A stretch of 41,360 bases of DNA from a virus. A program made the position numbers and the translations under genes. Location of the stretch: IMG/VR virus record IMGVR_UViG_3300047444_000306, positions 1 to 41,360 of that record. One strand, given 5' to 3'. The first letter of the stretch is position 1; the number at the start of each line of letters is the position of its first letter. Of the stretch, positions 6,973 to 15,645 are shown one piece after another. Under the pieces are notes generated by a model. It was not told the origin of the DNA and searched no databases. It saw only the letters and a program-made list of their open reading frames with translations.

Positions 6973-9555
6973 TCAGATCTTGAATTGCGGGTACGTGCTG
7001 GTGTTGCGCATGCCTCGCTGCTGCATGACGGACTGAACGCTGTTGCCTAGATCCCGCTCAGCGATCACACTTCCGCGCACTTCCACATGAACATGGTTGT
7101 GCACGACCGTGCTTCCGCCACCCGAGGACAGCGACAGCCGGTTAGGCCCGAACTGCGAGCCTCCGGCAGAGCCGGGGAGCTTGCTTGCCAGCGAACGCAC
7201 GGCGGTATGCGCGATGTGCGCGCGGTCCGTCACACCCTTGGCAATGCCCTCCGGGATGGCGTAACCGACCACCTTGGCGAACACCTTGGATGGCGAGTTG
7301 ATATCGAGCACATTCATTGCGGCGTGCAGCGCGTCATTCGCGAGGTTACTTACTTCGTTCTTCAGGAATCCCGCTGCATTCTCAACGCCGTGAACGATGC
7401 CCATCACGATCCAGTAACCGACGTCGGAGAACCGGTCACCGAAATGCAAAACGCTGTTGTACGCGTCCTGCATCTTGTTGAAAATGGCGCCCTTTACGCT
7501 GATCATGTATTGCTTGACAGCGCTCAGCGCGTTGGCTATCGGCGTGACGATAGCGGAACGTACCCGCTGCCAGCCGGAAGCCGCCCCCCCGTGAATGGTC
7601 GACCACATCGCACCGAGCCACCGCGCCGCCGTGTTCCACGCTGAGCGCAGGAACGCGACCGTGACCATGATCGGCGCGATAATCACTGCCTTTACGCCGG
7701 TCCACACGGCATCCGCTGTTGCCTGAATCACGCCCCAAACCGTGCGCAGCACGCCAAGTACCGCATTCCACACCGTTTGCACAACGCCGAAAACGGTCGT
7801 GTGGAAGCGCCGCCAAGCGCCCACCAGGATTGCGAGACCCGGCATGAAGATGACGAAGAGCAGGGGCCACCAGCGCCGGAAAAACCCGGAGATGGCGCCC
7901 CAAACTGCCATGGTCACTGACGACACCATGCGCCAGCCGCTGAGTAGCGGATTCACGACAGCGCGGTATCCCGCTACCGCAGTTGACTCGATCGCCGTCC
8001 ATGCAGATTCCAGAGGAGCGACAATGTCATCATTCCAGATCTTCACGGTGTTGTCCGCTAGCCAATGCCACGCGGTAACGAGCCCGGAGACCGTGTCATG
8101 CCATGCGGTAGCGAGCCAATGTGCCACGTCCCGCCAGTGCAGCGCCAGCAGCACCAGCGCAGCGACCACAGCGACGATTGCAACTACAATCCACGTCAGC
8201 GGGTCGGCGAGAATCGAGTCTGTGAAACTCCAGCTAGCAATAGCGGCAACCGTCAGGCCGAGCGTCAGCGCGAAGAGCGCCGCACCCACCAGTTCCAGCG
8301 CGATCCGGTGTCGTGCGAGGAATCCAATCCCGATGCCGAGTACGTGAATGAACGCCATTGCGGCGGGCATGAGCTGTGTGCCAATCTCAATGCCCATTGC
8401 CTGAAGCGAACCCTTGGCCTCCGCCATCTGCTGATTGAAGGTCTTCTGAACGTCAGACCAGCCCTCAACCGACTTGCCGCCGTGCTTGACATGCTCGGTA
8501 ATCGTCTTGACGTTGCTCCGGAACGTCTCCATGTGCGGGCCGGTGAGCTGAAGCGCCGCCATCATTGACTTCGTACCGCCAACCATGGTGGCCAGCGCGC
8601 CAATGTACGTTTGCTGCGTAGGTGGCAGATTCGCCAGCACCTTTTGGAATTCCGTGGCGCTTCCGCTGACGGACTTCAGCTTATTGATCAGCACCGTGCC
8701 CGCAGGCCCCATGTGCTTCTCGATACCGTCCGTGAGCATGTTCAGCGCAGCGGCAAGGCCCTGACTGCCAAGCGTCTTGGCAACCTCAATGGAGCTAATG
8801 CCGAGTGACTTCATTTCGTTCGCTGCCTTGGCAGACGGATTCGAAAGCTGCCCGATCGTCTGCCGAAGGTACGTTGCCGCCACCTTGGCGGAAGTGCCCT
8901 GCATGGTCATTGTCGCCATGGCGCCGAGTACTTCGTTCAGGCCCACGTGGGCCGACGCTGCCACGGGCAGGATGGAACTCATGGATGACGCGAGGGCTTC
9001 CATGTTCGTTTTACCGCTGGCCTCAGTAGCGACTAGCGCATTCATGACGCCGGTCACGTCGCCCGCACCGAGCTTGTACGCGTTCAGCGCGGTAGTGGTG
9101 GCGTCCGTGACGCTTCCCAGGTCCGCCGCACCTACCTTGGCGCCCTCCGCCGATACCTCAAGCACCTTCAGTGCCGCAGCACCGTGGTAGCCCGCTGACT
9201 CGACCGTGTATAGGCCCGTAGTCAGATCCTTAGTCGACTCGCCGACCTTGCCCGCCATGTCGAGCACACCATGGCTTACCATGCCCATGTTTTGCTGAAG
9301 CTCACCCGCGCCGGTCCGCACGCGGGTCATCTGCGTTTGGAAGTCCGCTGCCATGTGCACCGAGGCGACAGCGGCAACGCCAGCAGCAACACCGATGCCG
9401 AGAAGCGCCGCCTTGGACACAGCGCCGAGACGAGCCATCTGCCCGCCGCCCTGCGTTTCGACCTCAGCAAGCTCGCGGCGGACACCAGCGGCGGTAGCGT
9501 GGAATCCCGTAGCCTTGCCGAGGAATTCGATGAAAACCGGGGGCAGAGCACCCAT
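6973..9555 (-). CDS. Tape measure protein
   Basis: 860 aa, the second longest gene of the late region, placed right after the tail chaperones as usual. Residues 1-350 match the TP901-type tape measure core (ADFQTQMTRVRTGAGE, then ALNAYKLGAGDVTGVMNAL). Three hydrophobic segments follow (about 385-415, 420-445, 525-545), then amphipathic tryptophan-rich repeats. The length sets tail length; about 850 aa implies a tail of roughly 120-130 nm from the usual 1.5 angstrom per residue relation. No separate lytic domain is evident. Confidence 0.93.
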   Translation of the reverse strand: MGALPPVFIEFLGKATGFHATAAGVRRELAEVETQGGGQMARLGAVSKAALLGIGVAAGVAAVASVHMAADFQTQMTRVRTGAGELQQNMGMVSHGVLDMAGKVGESTKDLTTGLYTVESAGYHGAAALKVLEVSAEGAKVGAADLGSVTDATTTALNAYKLGAGDVTGVMNALVATEASGKTNMEALASSMSSILPVAASAHVGLNEVLGAMATMTMQGTSAKVAATYLRQTIGQLSNPSAKAANEMKSLGISSIEVAKTLGSQGLAAALNMLTDGIEKHMGPAGTVLINKLKSVSGSATEFQKVLANLPPTQQTYIGALATMVGGTKSMMAALQLTGPHMETFRSNVKTITEHVKHGGKSVEGWSDVQKTFNQQMAEAKGSLQAMGIEIGTQLMPAAMAFIHVLGIGIGFLARHRIALELVGAALFALTLGLTVAAIASWSFTDSILADPLTWIVVAIVAVVAALVLLALHWRDVAHWLATAWHDTVSGLVTAWHWLADNTVKIWNDDIVAPLESAWTAIESTAVAGYRAVVNPLLSGWRMVSSVTMAVWGAISGFFRRWWPLLFVIFMPGLAILVGAWRRFHTTVFGVVQTVWNAVLGVLRTVWGVIQATADAVWTGVKAVIIAPIMVTVAFLRSAWNTAARWLGAMWSTIHGGAASGWQRVRSAIVTPIANALSAVKQYMISVKGAIFNKMQDAYNSVLHFGDRFSDVGYWIVMGIVHGVENAAGFLKNEVSNLANDALHAAMNVLDINSPSKVFAKVVGYAIPEGIAKGVTDRAHIAHTAVRSLASKLPGSAGGSQFGPNRLSLSSGGGSTVVHNHVHVEVRGSVIAERDLGNSVQSVMQQRGMRNTSTYPQFKI

Positions 9556-9566
9556 GATCTACCCCT

Positions 9567-10052
9567 TCACCATTTGCTAGTGGCCTTAGCCCAAGCCGCA
9601 TTCCATACGGCGGGCATTTTCGGCTCAGCTTTCTTAATGCCGGGCTCGAAATACGGGAACTTGCCCTCAAGCTCGCGCTTGTACCAGTTGACTTCCGGAT
9701 GCGCCTTTGCGCCGCCCATGAAGACGACAGCGGACCCACCACCTACAGTCGGGCGCGGCTTCCGGGATTTCTTCACGCTGTTGTAAAGCGTGCCGGTGAG
9801 CTTGCCCGGTCCGCCGCCCTTACTGACGTGGTGCGGCGAGAGGTTCAGATTCACAGCGGGACCACCGGGACCGGAACCGCGCTTATCCCAGCGAGGGCGC
9901 CCGCGCATTCCGCTGCGAACCGAGGTGCGCCCAAGCGCCGTGACTTTCTTCAGCGCTTGCAGCGTAGCGAGGTCAACGCGCCGATCCATGGCCACTAGCG
10001 CCGCACGCGCCTCCTTGCCGCCCTCAATGAAGGCGCCGAATCCCTCAGACAC
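9567..10052 (-). CDS. Tail-associated protein, function unknown
   Basis: About 161 aa, basic. Start GTG 10052 is 9 nt from GGAGG and overlaps the end of the frameshift product; GTG 10058 is an alternative. The protein has an N-terminal helical part and a central Gly/Pro-rich stretch, and ends in KATSKW. Its position between the chaperone pair and the tape measure is unusual, since those genes are normally adjacent. It may be a minor tail or tail-completion component with HK97 gp10-like features. Confidence 0.7.
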   Translation of the reverse strand: MSEGFGAFIEGGKEARAALVAMDRRVDLATLQALKKVTALGRTSVRSGMRGRPRWDKRGSGPGGPAVNLNLSPHHVSKGGGPGKLTGTLYNSVKKSRKPRPTVGGGSAVVFMGGAKAHPEVNWYKRELEGKFPYFEPGIKKAEPKMPAVWNAAWAKATSKW

Positions 10053-10338
10053 CCTCACTCGCCTCCCGCTGTTTGTTCGCTCGCGCTGTCGCCACGGCAT
10101 CGTCTACGGCCAGCAGCCAATCCAGCGTCACAGCGGATTCGTCCTCAAGATCGGACGGGCGACACCGCATAAGTGTGCAGAGTCGCCACGTCCTGTATTC
10201 CTCAAGAGGAAGGGTCTCGGGTGCGTGCCTGAACTTCCCCTCAAGCTCCGCCGTTAGACGCTTGAGGGATCGGTAGGGGAATCCGCATCCGGGGTCGGCT
10301 CGAAACCGGGCAGGAGTTGCGCCAGATACGGGCTGCAC
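10045..10338 (-). CDS. Frameshifted extension of the tail assembly chaperone
   Basis: This frame overlaps the end of the 151-aa chaperone by 85 nt, lies in the -1 frame relative to it, and lacks a convincing start of its own. In tailed phages the two chaperones are made as G and a -1 fusion GT from exactly this layout between tail tube and tape measure. A run GATTCCCCT in the overlap (near 10281-10273) allows CCT to re-pair as CCC and is the most likely slip site, though it is not a perfect X-XXY-YYZ heptamer. The extension adds about 90 residues. Confidence 0.7.
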   Translation of the reverse strand: MQPVSGATPARFRADPGCGFPYRSLKRLTAELEGKFRHAPETLPLEEYRTWRLCTLMRCRPSDLEDESAVTLDWLLAVDDAVATARANKQREASEGV

Positions 10339-10709
10339 GCCTCGCGAAGCGCGTCAAGGTCCCGCCCCGGAAGATCCTGGCAAGCGTCAGCGGACACGGG
10401 GAAGTCGTATGACCAACCGGCGACCATGGCCGTGACGAGAAGATCGTTCAGCAACTCCAGATCATCGAACGCAGAGCCCATGCCAGCGGCGATCGAAAGC
10501 TGATCCTTCGCGGACAGTGGAGCGTCTTCCTTACCCTTGGCCTTTGCCTTGGACTGGATAGCCTGCGCGGTGCTCACAGCGGCGGTGAACTCAGCATTAG
10601 CGCCAAGCTTGGACTGAATCCGCTTGATAGGGCGCCGGGACCGCTCCGTCACGTCGGCAACGGCGCGAATGTCGGCAGTGGCGCCGGAGGGGAGGTTCAG
10701 GTGGATCAT
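10254..10709 (-). CDS. Tail assembly chaperone (G-like)
   Basis: 151 aa, starting at ATG 10709 that overlaps the tail tube stop as ATGA. Acidic and helical, with a Lys/Ala-rich middle (IQSKAKAKGKEDAP) and an acidic Pro-rich tail. Size, order (tail tube, this gene, overlapping -1 frame, tape measure) and the overlap identify it as the short chaperone that coats the tape measure during tail assembly. Sequence alone is not diagnostic. Confidence 0.8.
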   Translation of the reverse strand: MIHLNLPSGATADIRAVADVTERSRRPIKRIQSKLGANAEFTAAVSTAQAIQSKAKAKGKEDAPLSAKDQLSIAAGMGSAFDDLELLNDLLVTAMVAGWSYDFPVSADACQDLPGRDLDALREACSPYLAQLLPGFEPTPDADSPTDPSSV

Positions 10710-11671
10710 GCGTAAGTTCCCGTCGTTACAGCATTCTGAATGGTGGCCTTCACGGGCGAATACCCACCGGAAGCGCCAATGTCGGTGACGTTGGCAAGGC
10801 CCTTGAACGTGATCGCAAGCTCTACGTAGTCCTTAGAGCGGCCGATCTCCGCCGCGCTGTACTTGACCTTAGAAAGGTCGAACTTCACCTGTACGGCGCT
10901 AGATCCAGAGCCTTGCTGGTAGTTGACGCTCAGCGTGGTAGCGGTGTTGTTCAGGAACCGCAGCAACTCCGCGTCGTCATCCATTACCACGGTCATCTTG
11001 CCGTCCGCGCTGACGGGGCCAGACCACAGAGCCGCAGGCGCCTGCGTACCGTCGACAGCGTCAATCACGGTCACGGTGCGCTTCAGGTTGATTTCACCGT
11101 CCAGCACAACGACAGTGGACGCCCCGCCGATAGTCACGGCGCCCACCCAACCGGCCAGCGGAGGAACGGCGGTAAACGATGATGTCGGCTTGGTGACCGT
11201 GGCACTCGGGTACGTCACAGCCTTGGCCGTGTACGTCAGCATCCCGTCCGCGCTGAACTTCAGACCGAAGTCGGAGAACTTGGCGCCCGGATACTGGCGA
11301 GTGCCAGTGCTGTAGTAGTCGGTCAGCGAATACGACTTCGGCTGTCCGTCACTCGTGTTCAGCGTCGAGATGACGTGCGTGTACGGGGCGCTAGCGCCGG
11401 TCGTGACGACGTCGCCAAGAATGCCCGCGATAACCCACGGAACGGTGTCCGGGAAGACGTCGCCCCCGAAGTCGACAGTTCCGGACTTAACACCCGCGAT
11501 CTCGTCGTACTCATCGACCATCGCGCCGCGCAGACCCTTGTCCGGCAGCATGGTCAGCGCATCCTTGGACGTGGGCGCGCTAACCGGGATGTACGCCGTT
11601 GCGGGAACACCCGTACCGGGCGTGACTTCCTTGGCAATGCCGAGGAACGAAAGCTGTGAAGCGTGAGGCAT
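10706..11671 (-). CDS. Major tail (tube) protein
   Basis: 321 aa, beta-rich. The N-terminal FLGIAKEVTPGTGVPATAYI and the following DKGLRGAMV stretch are typical of siphophage tube proteins of actinophages. The protein forms the stacked hexamers of the tail tube. It overlaps the chaperone gene by 4 bases and follows a 56-aa structural gene. The C-terminal half is long for the family and may hold an exposed Ig-like decoration. Confidence 0.88.
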   Translation of the reverse strand: MPHASQLSFLGIAKEVTPGTGVPATAYIPVSAPTSKDALTMLPDKGLRGAMVDEYDEIAGVKSGTVDFGGDVFPDTVPWVIAGILGDVVTTGASAPYTHVISTLNTSDGQPKSYSLTDYYSTGTRQYPGAKFSDFGLKFSADGMLTYTAKAVTYPSATVTKPTSSFTAVPPLAGWVGAVTIGGASTVVVLDGEINLKRTVTVIDAVDGTQAPAALWSGPVSADGKMTVVMDDDAELLRFLNNTATTLSVNYQQGSGSSAVQVKFDLSKVKYSAAEIGRSKDYVELAITFKGLANVTDIGASGGYSPVKATIQNAVTTGTYA

Positions 11672-11680
11672 GGTCCGCCC

Positions 11681-11851
11681 TTACTCGTCGTCTGTGGTGG
11701 TGGGTACCTGCGCGATGCTGGTTCCGGGCGCGGATTCCCAGCGACCATCCGCAGGGCATTCGTCCAGTTCAGCGACAGTCCCCGTAGTGGCCTCTAGGCC
11801 AAGCTGCGGGTAATAGCGGGCTTCCTCGCCCGTGTACTTGAAAGTGGGCAC
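11681..11851 (-). CDS. Small virion-region protein
   Basis: 56 aa from GTG 11851 (AAGGA 8 nt upstream), overlapping the previous stop. Sequence FKYTGEEARYYPQLGLEA is of a type seen as a free small protein or domain in actinophage head-tail regions, with Trp and acidic residues at the end. Probably a minor structural or assembly factor. Confidence 0.7.
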   Translation of the reverse strand: MPTFKYTGEEARYYPQLGLEATTGTVAELDECPADGRWESAPGTSIAQVPTTTDDE

Positions 11852-11853
11852 GG

Positions 11854-12321
11854 CTAGATCCTTTGGTAGCACTCGATTACGACTTCGCCGGATGCGAGCC
11901 GCCCCTTGTGCTCTTCGTCCCAAGCGACTTCACAACTACTGCTGATCGGCTTGCAGATGAGCACCAATCCCCCGGCGTCCACGCTGCCCCGGAAGATCGC
12001 AATCACCTGATCAATGAGGAGGCTCGCGCGGTTGAACGCGATCTGCGCGCTGTCCCCACCCCGGTAGACCTCAACAGCGATGGTGATACGGTATTTCTCT
12101 TCCAGCCATCCGGCGCCGCCACCGCCCACCAGGGAATTCGTGCCGATCTCGCGGAGAACACCGCCGATCGAGACAATGTCCTCCGGCTGATACGGGCCAG
12201 GCTCGTCATAGCAGACGAGAAGCGAAATCGTCTTGTCGTCAGGGTCGGGAGTGAGCGTCGCCGTGCACTGCGCGAATAGCCAATCGCGGACAGCGGGAGC
12301 GGTAGAGCTAGGAATGGTCAT
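11854..12321 (-). CDS. Tail terminator/completion-like protein
   Basis: 155 aa from ATG 12321, which overlaps the connector stop by one base (TGATG). The profile (N-terminal helix, then YRITIAVEVYRGGDSAQIA, long helix, two terminal strands) and its place between head-tail connector and tail tube match lambda gpU/minor tail completion proteins. These cap the tube before joining to the head. Confidence 0.7.
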   Translation of the reverse strand: MTIPSSTAPAVRDWLFAQCTATLTPDPDDKTISLLVCYDEPGPYQPEDIVSIGGVLREIGTNSLVGGGGAGWLEEKYRITIAVEVYRGGDSAQIAFNRASLLIDQVIAIFRGSVDAGGLVLICKPISSSCEVAWDEEHKGRLASGEVVIECYQRI

Positions 12322-13196
12322 CAGGCAATCCCGGGAGGTCGGCGAAACGGCGCCCACAGCTCTACGACGCGGTTAGGCAGGGCGAAGCCCGTAAGGACCA
12401 TCGGCGTACCTTCGTCGTATCCAGCACCGCCGAACTTGGGGCGTCCGCCTTGCTGCGTGAGTTGCCAGAGATGGCGGATCAGTTCCAGCGCACCGAGGCG
12501 CACCGTGTAGGGTACGTCAGCGCGACCAGCCGTATACACGACCTTGACGTTTTTGCTGCCAGCGGCGAACCGGGCAGCTTCCCCACCGAACGTGCGCCGC
12601 ATGATTTGGCCCGTGCTCAGGTCAACCGTGAAGGCGAATGCGTTCATCTGCCCGCCTAGCGGTTGCTCGGTCAGCGGGAAGGCGGAAAGCCCGTAATACT
12701 CGGTCACGCTGAGCACGCTGAGGAGCGGGAGCCACGCGGGCATGATGACGGACGTCCCGCCGCTGAAATACTCGGTGTGAGTCTCGGGCAGGAACGGACC
12801 GCACACGTTGCGCGCAAGCTCCGAAGCCGCGTAGATGAAACCCATCAGTTCCGGGTCGCTGCGGTCGTCATTCGCCGGGATATTTAGGTGGGCCTTGACG
12901 GAGGGGAGGTCGACGATCTGTTCGAGCCCTACGGCGCGGACCGTGAACTGACCCTCAAACGCGAAGTCGGGTGCCGTCCAGCGGTACAGCCATACGCCAG
13001 CGACGGCGACAGAGGGCGCGACAGCCGTATACGCCCCGCTGCCAGCCTCCGAGACTGCCGGAGTGGTGACGGTCCCTGACGGGTCTGTAACGGCCACAGC
13101 GACCGACGTAGAGCCCGTCACGGGGTTGCCTGCGCTGTCCGTCACCAGCACGGTCAGGCCCACGTCTTGGCCGAGTAGGTACACAAGCTGAGACAT
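12321..13196 (-). CDS. Head-tail connector with an N-terminal Ig-like domain
   Basis: 291 aa. Residues 1-90 look like an immunoglobulin/invasin-type beta-sandwich (TVLVTDSAGNPVTGSTSVAV, then GAYTAVAPSVAVAGVW). Residues 95-291 match the gp6-like head-tail adaptor pattern (VKAHLNIPANDDRSDPELMGFI, YTAGRADVP, helical RLGALELIRHLWQ). The adaptor ring binds under the portal. The fused Ig-like domain would be displayed at the neck, where it could touch the cell surface. Coupled to the next gene by TGATG. Confidence 0.82.
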   Translation of the reverse strand: MSQLVYLLGQDVGLTVLVTDSAGNPVTGSTSVAVAVTDPSGTVTTPAVSEAGSGAYTAVAPSVAVAGVWLYRWTAPDFAFEGQFTVRAVGLEQIVDLPSVKAHLNIPANDDRSDPELMGFIYAASELARNVCGPFLPETHTEYFSGGTSVIMPAWLPLLSVLSVTEYYGLSAFPLTEQPLGGQMNAFAFTVDLSTGQIMRRTFGGEAARFAAGSKNVKVVYTAGRADVPYTVRLGALELIRHLWQLTQQGGRPKFGGAGYDEGTPMVLTGFALPNRVVELWAPFRRPPGIA

Positions 13197-13208
13197 GGGC
13201 CTACCTCG

Positions 13209-13412
13209 CTACTTCGCTACGGCTTCGGCAGACGCGATGGTCTCGGCCTTCAGGGCTTCGTGCTCATCACCCGGGGCGAACTCGCGGAGGGCGGGGAGCC
13301 ATACCTCAAGCTCCTTGACAAGCGCCGCCTTCAGCTTCGCTTCCTTGCGGTCGATGGCGCCCTGTAGCCCGTCGACAAGCCCGCGAACGTAATTCAGTGG
13401 ATTTGCATTCAT
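13209..13412 (-). CDS. Small helical protein after the capsid gene
   Basis: 67 aa, starting at ATG 13412 with AAGGA upstream. Lys/Glu/Ala-rich helices throughout. It sits between the capsid terminator hairpin and the connector gene. It could be a minor head protein or head-completion factor; no family recognised. Confidence 0.7.
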   Translation of the reverse strand: MNANPLNYVRGLVDGLQGAIDRKEAKLKAALVKELEVWLPALREFAPGDEHEALKAETIASAEAVAK

Positions 13413-13439
13413 GGTGTGCAGTCCTTCCGATCAGCGAGA

Positions 13440-13472
13440 GGCGCCCCCACCTTGCACATCAGTAGGGGCGCC
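13440..13472 (-). terminator. Hairpin after the capsid gene
   Basis: A perfect 8-bp G+C stem (GGCGCCCC/GGGGCGCC) with a 17-nt loop, 10 nt past the capsid stop. There is no U-tract, so it may reduce rather than end transcription, or stabilise the capsid mRNA 3' end. Confidence 0.6.
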
Positions 13473-13481
13473 AAACGGAGA

Positions 13482-14813
13482 CTAGAAACCGGCCGGTGCA
13501 ACCAGACCCACACCGTCAATGATGGAAATGGACTTGGGGAAGCGGGCAGGCTGGAAGGAGGCGTAATTGTAGAGCCGCACGAACACGCTGAGCTGGTTCG
13601 CGTAGGTCTGAGCGAAAGCCTCCGCCTTCACATTGCCCTCGTACAGCCGGAGATCCGCGAAACGGGCAACGATGATGCGGTCCTGGTTCGTACCCGCACC
13701 GATGTTGACGGGAATCAGCGCGTCCACGTAGACCGGGAGGCCCAGCATGGTACCCACGTACCCCTCAGACGCGATAGCGCCCGGAGAGGCGAGGGTGTTC
13801 ATCGGCGCCTGCGGGGCAGCCACGACAAGCGGGCGGTTCGTGGTGTCCGACTGCGCGAGAAGCCAGTTCCAGCGCCGGGGGTGCATCACGATGGCGTCAG
13901 GGGGCAGGAACCGATTCCCGTGAACCTGCGAGATGCCCGCAGCAACCGAGCTGTAGACAGTCTTGGCGTCCGCAGTGCCGCAGGTGACCGCGTTGGTGCC
14001 GGACAGAGTGAAAATGCCGGTGATGTGACCAGCAGCGCCCGAACCGGACAGAACCTCAGTGTTCAGGTTCACCGCGTAGGCCGCAGCGAGGTCACTCAGG
14101 ACCATGTCATCCACGTTCAGCGGGGACTGTTCGATGAGCTGAAGGCTCAGCGTCTGCCCGCCCGCAATGGTGATCACGGGCGAAGAGATGGACGTAGTAG
14201 TCAGGTCCGTCTGCTGAACGCCAGTGTTCTGCGAAGTCTGCTGCGCAGTGGCGGTACCGGTCGCAACCTTCGGGACATTGATCGAGTCGGTACCGGCCGG
14301 AAGCTCACTGGTCGGCACACGGTCAGCGGAGACCCGGCCCGGACGCGCAAGCTTCACGTACTCGTCAACGAGCCACTTCGGCGGAACCAGCTCACCCCCG
14401 GCACCGTCAGTGGTGCTGATCGCGCGAGTCTCACCCTGAGCAACGTTGTTGCGGGCAAGCCGCTCCATGGCGTCACGGTCACCGCGCTTCTGGACCAGCC
14501 ACATGTCACGGAAGTACGACGGGGAACCAGCGTTCCGCGTGTAGATCTCCGGCTCGCTGGTCACGCGGACACCTGACGGGGCATAGCGCTTGGCCATCTC
14601 CGCCGCAGCGTCGTCCGCCCGAACCTCAGCGTCCAGCTCCGCCACACGGGCGTCAATCTCGCGCACCTCGGCCTGAGCCGCGTCGAAAGTGGGCTGCTCG
14701 GTGTCGCTGAGCTTGCGAGTCTCCGCCTTGGCGAGGTCGGCAAGGTCAGAGACGGTCTTGCTTGCGGCGGCGCGCTTCTCAATGAGCGACGCGATAAGTG
14801 CACGCTTATCCAT
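13482..14813 (-). CDS. Major capsid protein, HK97 fold
   Basis: 443 aa. Residues 1-80 form a coiled-coil delta/scaffold domain with heptads and many Glu/Lys/Ala. Residues about 125-443 carry the HK97-type core (GGELVPPKWLVDEYV, then DAIVMHPRRWNWLLAQSD, then LGLPVYVDALIP). The protease encoded upstream would remove the delta domain after prohead assembly. It has its own leader with operator site 3 and a T-rich hairpin (14852-14872), and a hairpin after the stop, so it may be regulated apart from its neighbours. Confidence 0.95.
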   Translation of the reverse strand: MDKRALIASLIEKRAAASKTVSDLADLAKAETRKLSDTEQPTFDAAQAEVREIDARVAELDAEVRADDAAAEMAKRYAPSGVRVTSEPEIYTRNAGSPSYFRDMWLVQKRGDRDAMERLARNNVAQGETRAISTTDGAGGELVPPKWLVDEYVKLARPGRVSADRVPTSELPAGTDSINVPKVATGTATAQQTSQNTGVQQTDLTTTSISSPVITIAGGQTLSLQLIEQSPLNVDDMVLSDLAAAYAVNLNTEVLSGSGAAGHITGIFTLSGTNAVTCGTADAKTVYSSVAAGISQVHGNRFLPPDAIVMHPRRWNWLLAQSDTTNRPLVVAAPQAPMNTLASPGAIASEGYVGTMLGLPVYVDALIPVNIGAGTNQDRIIVARFADLRLYEGNVKAEAFAQTYANQLSVFVRLYNYASFQPARFPKSISIIDGVGLVAPAGF

Positions 14814-14851
14814 GCGGGATTTCTCCTAGGTTGTTTCCGGATTTCAGAAAC

Positions 14852-14872
14852 CCACCACGTGTCAGGTGGTGG
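14852..14872 (-). terminator. Hairpin in the capsid leader
   Basis: CCACCAC/GTGGTGG with a 7-nt loop, followed on the minus strand by GGTTTCTG. It lies between operator site 3 and the capsid start, so it could be a weak terminator or an mRNA 5' stabiliser. Confidence 0.5.
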
Positions 14873-14937
14873 CCTAGGTGGTGCCCCATGTAGCGAGGGG
14901 TCCGGCGTAGGCTCCGGCGTGTGCCGGGTGGGCTGCA

Positions 14938-14954
14938 CATACGAGACTTGTATG
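14938..14954. promoter_or_regulatory. Operator/stoperator site 3
   Basis: CATACGAGACTTGTATG in the 145-nt gap between protease stop (14959) and capsid start (14813). Same sequence as sites 2 and 9. Confidence 0.72.
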
Positions 14955-14958
14955 TGGT

Positions 14959-15645
14959 CTAGCGCTGTGCGGCTCGCGCCTGAACGTCAAGCGCGGCAAG
15001 GTAGCCCGAGAGGTCTTCGTCAGCGGGCTTGGCAAGGGTGCGGAGCATCCGCTCCACTTCAGCGGGATCAGCGGTACGGCACCACTCGGCCACGTCGCGG
15101 GAGCGCAGCGAGGCGCCTGCGGTTGCAGGGTTCGCGCCGTAGTTGACGGCAGACACATCGCCCTTGTTGAGGTTCACCTCAGTGATGCTCCGCTGCATGT
15201 AGTCCGGCGACCACTCCTGACGCACGACACGGAAGCCAAAGCTCATCTCGTCAAGGTCGCCCCGCTGCATGGCGCTACGCAGGCTCTGTACGTCTGGCGA
15301 TGCCGGGTCCAAGTCCGCTTCCACGTATAGGCCCGTACTGTCCTCAGCGAGACGCATGGTGCCGCTCTTGGTGCGCGCCAGCGTGATACCGGCGTGGTTC
15401 ACCTTGAACGGCACATCGGCGCCCTCCGCCAACGTCTTCGCGAACGCTCCGGCGCGGATCACCTCGCTGTAGTCGCCGAACATGTCGCACATCTCGTACG
15501 GCGATTCGGTAACGCTGGCGTATCCGGTGAACTTGAGGACGTCTCCGCCCGTACCGTCAGGCGCTGAGCGAATCTCCATCTCACGCGCGATGGCGCGGCG
15601 CTCTACCTCATTGCGCTTATCGGCGCGGGTCTCGATTCCTGGCAT
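14959..15645 (-). CDS. Prohead maturation protease, HK97/S78 family
   Basis: 228 aa. Core motifs are FTGYASVTESPYEM, then VNHAG with candidate catalytic His84, then DEMSFGFRV with candidate Ser135, then VNLNKGDVSAVNYGANPA. It cleaves the capsid delta domain. The start overlaps the portal stop (TAATG). The C-terminal 50 residues are a helical tail that may act as its scaffold-binding part. Confidence 0.93.
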   Translation of the reverse strand: MPGIETRADKRNEVERRAIAREMEIRSAPDGTGGDVLKFTGYASVTESPYEMCDMFGDYSEVIRAGAFAKTLAEGADVPFKVNHAGITLARTKSGTMRLAEDSTGLYVEADLDPASPDVQSLRSAMQRGDLDEMSFGFRVVRQEWSPDYMQRSITEVNLNKGDVSAVNYGANPATAGASLRSRDVAEWCRTADPAEVERMLRTLAKPADEDLSGYLAALDVQARAAQR

